Shown here one piece after another: positions 62,744 through 63,746 of a stretch of 63,746 nucleotides of DNA. Made by a program: the position numbers and the translations under genes. The notes below the pieces were generated by a model. It made no database searches. It had not been told where the DNA came from and was given only the letters and a program-made list of their open reading frames with translations. Numbering within the stretch: the stretch's first letter is position 1; each line of letters opens with the position of its first letter. This stretch comes from Polaribacter porphyrae (GTDB lineage: Bacteria > Bacteroidota > Bacteroidia > Flavobacteriales > Flavobacteriaceae): positions 270,485 to 334,230 of the forward strand of contig NZ_MSCN01000001.1 in NCBI RefSeq assembly GCF_002954685.1, written 5' to 3'.

Positions 62744-63746
62744 TTAATTTTTTTTAGAAGTATCTTTTTTTCTACCAAACAGATTTTTTAAAACATCTTT
62801 AGCTTTGTCTTTTACCAAATCTTTTGTTTTTTTTACAGAATCAGTTTTTGCGGAATCTTTCTTTTTGGTTAATCCTAATAAGTCTTTTAGCTTATCTTTT
62901 CCTTGATTTTTTAGATTTTGTTTCTGCTTTTCAATAATGGTGTTCATTAAATTTGCAGTAGCACTTTTAATATTTGTAGAAATATTTGGGCTAGAAAAGC
63001 TCCCATCAATATTAGCTGTAACAGGAATAGTTTTAATGTCTGAAGCATCTTTTGGAGTGAGTTTTTGTATTGCTTCAGTAACAGAGCTTCCTAAATATTT
63101 TACAGGTACATCAAAATTAACTTCGTAATTCATGCTCTTGTCAAAACCATGCTTACCACCAATTTCAATAGCAATATCTTTGTATTTTAAAGGGATAGGC
63201 TTAACTGTAACTTCTCCGTCTTTAAAAGAAAAGTAACCTGTGAGTTTATCTAAATTCAATTTATCAGTATCTAAAAAAGAGACTTTATTATTCAATAGAC
63301 TTAAAGTTTTAGAATTGCTAGCTTTTAATTTTGTATTTAGTAATTGTCCAAATAATTTTCCTGTTAATGTATTTAAATCTGGAGTCATATCATTTTTTAA
63401 ATCACCAGAAATAGTAATAGTCGAATTTAGTTGACCTTCAATAGTTTTTGCAATAGGTGCAATGGCTTTCAGCATTTCTAATGACGAAAAAGATTCTGTA
63501 ATATTCAACTCATTCAGGTTTAAATCCATAGAAAAAGTTGCTTTTTTACCTTTTGTTGAAACAGTACCATCAAAACCTATATTACCCCCAAAAACATTAG
63601 TTTGTAAATTTTTAAGATTTACAGTTTCATCTTTTAAAGTTACAGTACCTTTTACCTCTTTTAAATTGATGTTATCATAAACTACATTATTAGCTTTCGC
63701 ATTAAGAATAATGTCTAAAAAAGCGGGCACTTTTAAAGATGATTTT
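62744..63746 (-). CDS. AsmA-like protein, N-terminus outside window
   Basis: The frame is open to the window edge, with no start codon of its own; only the C-terminal 334 residues are present. They hold AsmA-type repeats (VNLKNLQTNVFGGNIGFDGT, GQLNSTITISGDLKND, KYLGSSVTEAIQKLTPKD) and a Lys-rich tail (KKKDSAKTDSVKKTKDLVKD). AsmA proteins take part in outer-membrane lipid transport or assembly. The gene is convergent with the DUF5362-like gene, 14 bases between ends. Confidence 0.82.
   Translation of the reverse strand, partial: KSSLKVPAFLDIILNAKANNVVYDNINLKEVKGTVTLKDETVNLKNLQTNVFGGNIGFDGTVSTKGKKATFSMDLNLNELNITESFSSLEMLKAIAPIAKTIEGQLNSTITISGDLKNDMTPDLNTLTGKLFGQLLNTKLKASNSKTLSLLNNKVSFLDTDKLNLDKLTGYFSFKDGEVTVKPIPLKYKDIAIEIGGKHGFDKSMNYEVNFDVPVKYLGSSVTEAIQKLTPKDASDIKTIPVTANIDGSFSSPNISTNIKSATANLMNTIIEKQKQNLKNQGKDKLKDLLGLTKKKDSAKTDSVKKTKDLVKDKAKDVLKNLFGRKKDTSKKN

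Overview
The window looks like chromosomal DNA of a marine-type member of the Flavobacteriaceae (Bacteroidota). The base composition is strongly AT-rich. Several genes have Bacteroidota-style -7 promoter elements (TAnnTTTG), and Shine-Dalgarno sequences are largely absent. Two secreted proteins end in a type A sorting domain of the type IX secretion system (T9SS). Lipoproteins and SprB-like or cadherin-like adhesin repeats are common. The family-level call is an inference; no rRNA gene is present to confirm it. I found no tRNA, rRNA, CRISPR array, prophage or insertion sequence.

Layout. 1-13.7 kb: two giant secreted adhesins on the minus strand, the first cut by the window edge, each with a long leader that contains a short ORF. 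14-17.4 kb: a GT22-like mannosyltransferase, a small outer-membrane protein and a sodium:solute symporter in one operon. 17.5-19.9 kb: recR, a frameshifted lipoprotein gene and its intact paralogue, and a tandem universal stress protein. 20-24.6 kb: the translation/transcription operon rimP-nusA-infB with a hairpin in its leader. 24.7-29.8 kb: M28 peptidase, a FecCD/FecE-type metal-chelate ABC importer pair, rdgB, a membrane-anchored HTH regulator and rlmH. 30-35.4 kb: nadC, a pentapeptide-repeat protein, a lipoprotein, a YihY/BrkB membrane protein, hisS and folE, with palindromic repeats in several of the gaps. 35.6-39.4 kb: a small ORF behind GntR-like operator boxes, then an ECF sigma factor, a membrane HEAT-type candidate anti-sigma protein, a DUF4097-like protein and a thioredoxin-fold lipoprotein. 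39.5-45.7 kb: secA, a DUF2795 protein, a PduO-type cobalamin adenosyltransferase, a degenerate methyltransferase and hutI. 45.7-52.5 kb: DinB-like protein, a small acidic protein, a small secreted protein, a nuclease, a MutS2-like ATPase, an LRR/T9SS protein and ung. 52.6-58.4 kb: a minus-strand run of a small lipoprotein, a cytosolic periplasmic-binding-fold protein, a nucleoside phosphorylase, a DUF1835 protein, an eIF1/SUI1-like factor, an isopenicillin-N-synthase-like oxygenase, a DUF6048/DUF6452 pair and a pterin dehydratase. 58.5-63.7 kb: two small plus-strand genes, rlmD, rocD, a DUF5362-like membrane protein and the C-terminal part of an AsmA-like protein.

Most of the window is core metabolism and information processing. 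The most distinctive parts are: the two giant adhesin genes, whose leader ORFs share a start context with the adhesin they precede; a putative ECF regulon, with similar TGnnAC-N16-CGTy promoters before the sigma gene and before a small secreted protein about 11 kb away; a TTG-start small ORF whose start lies inside one of two operator-like palindromes; and the uncharacterised nucleoside phosphorylase/binding-protein operon.
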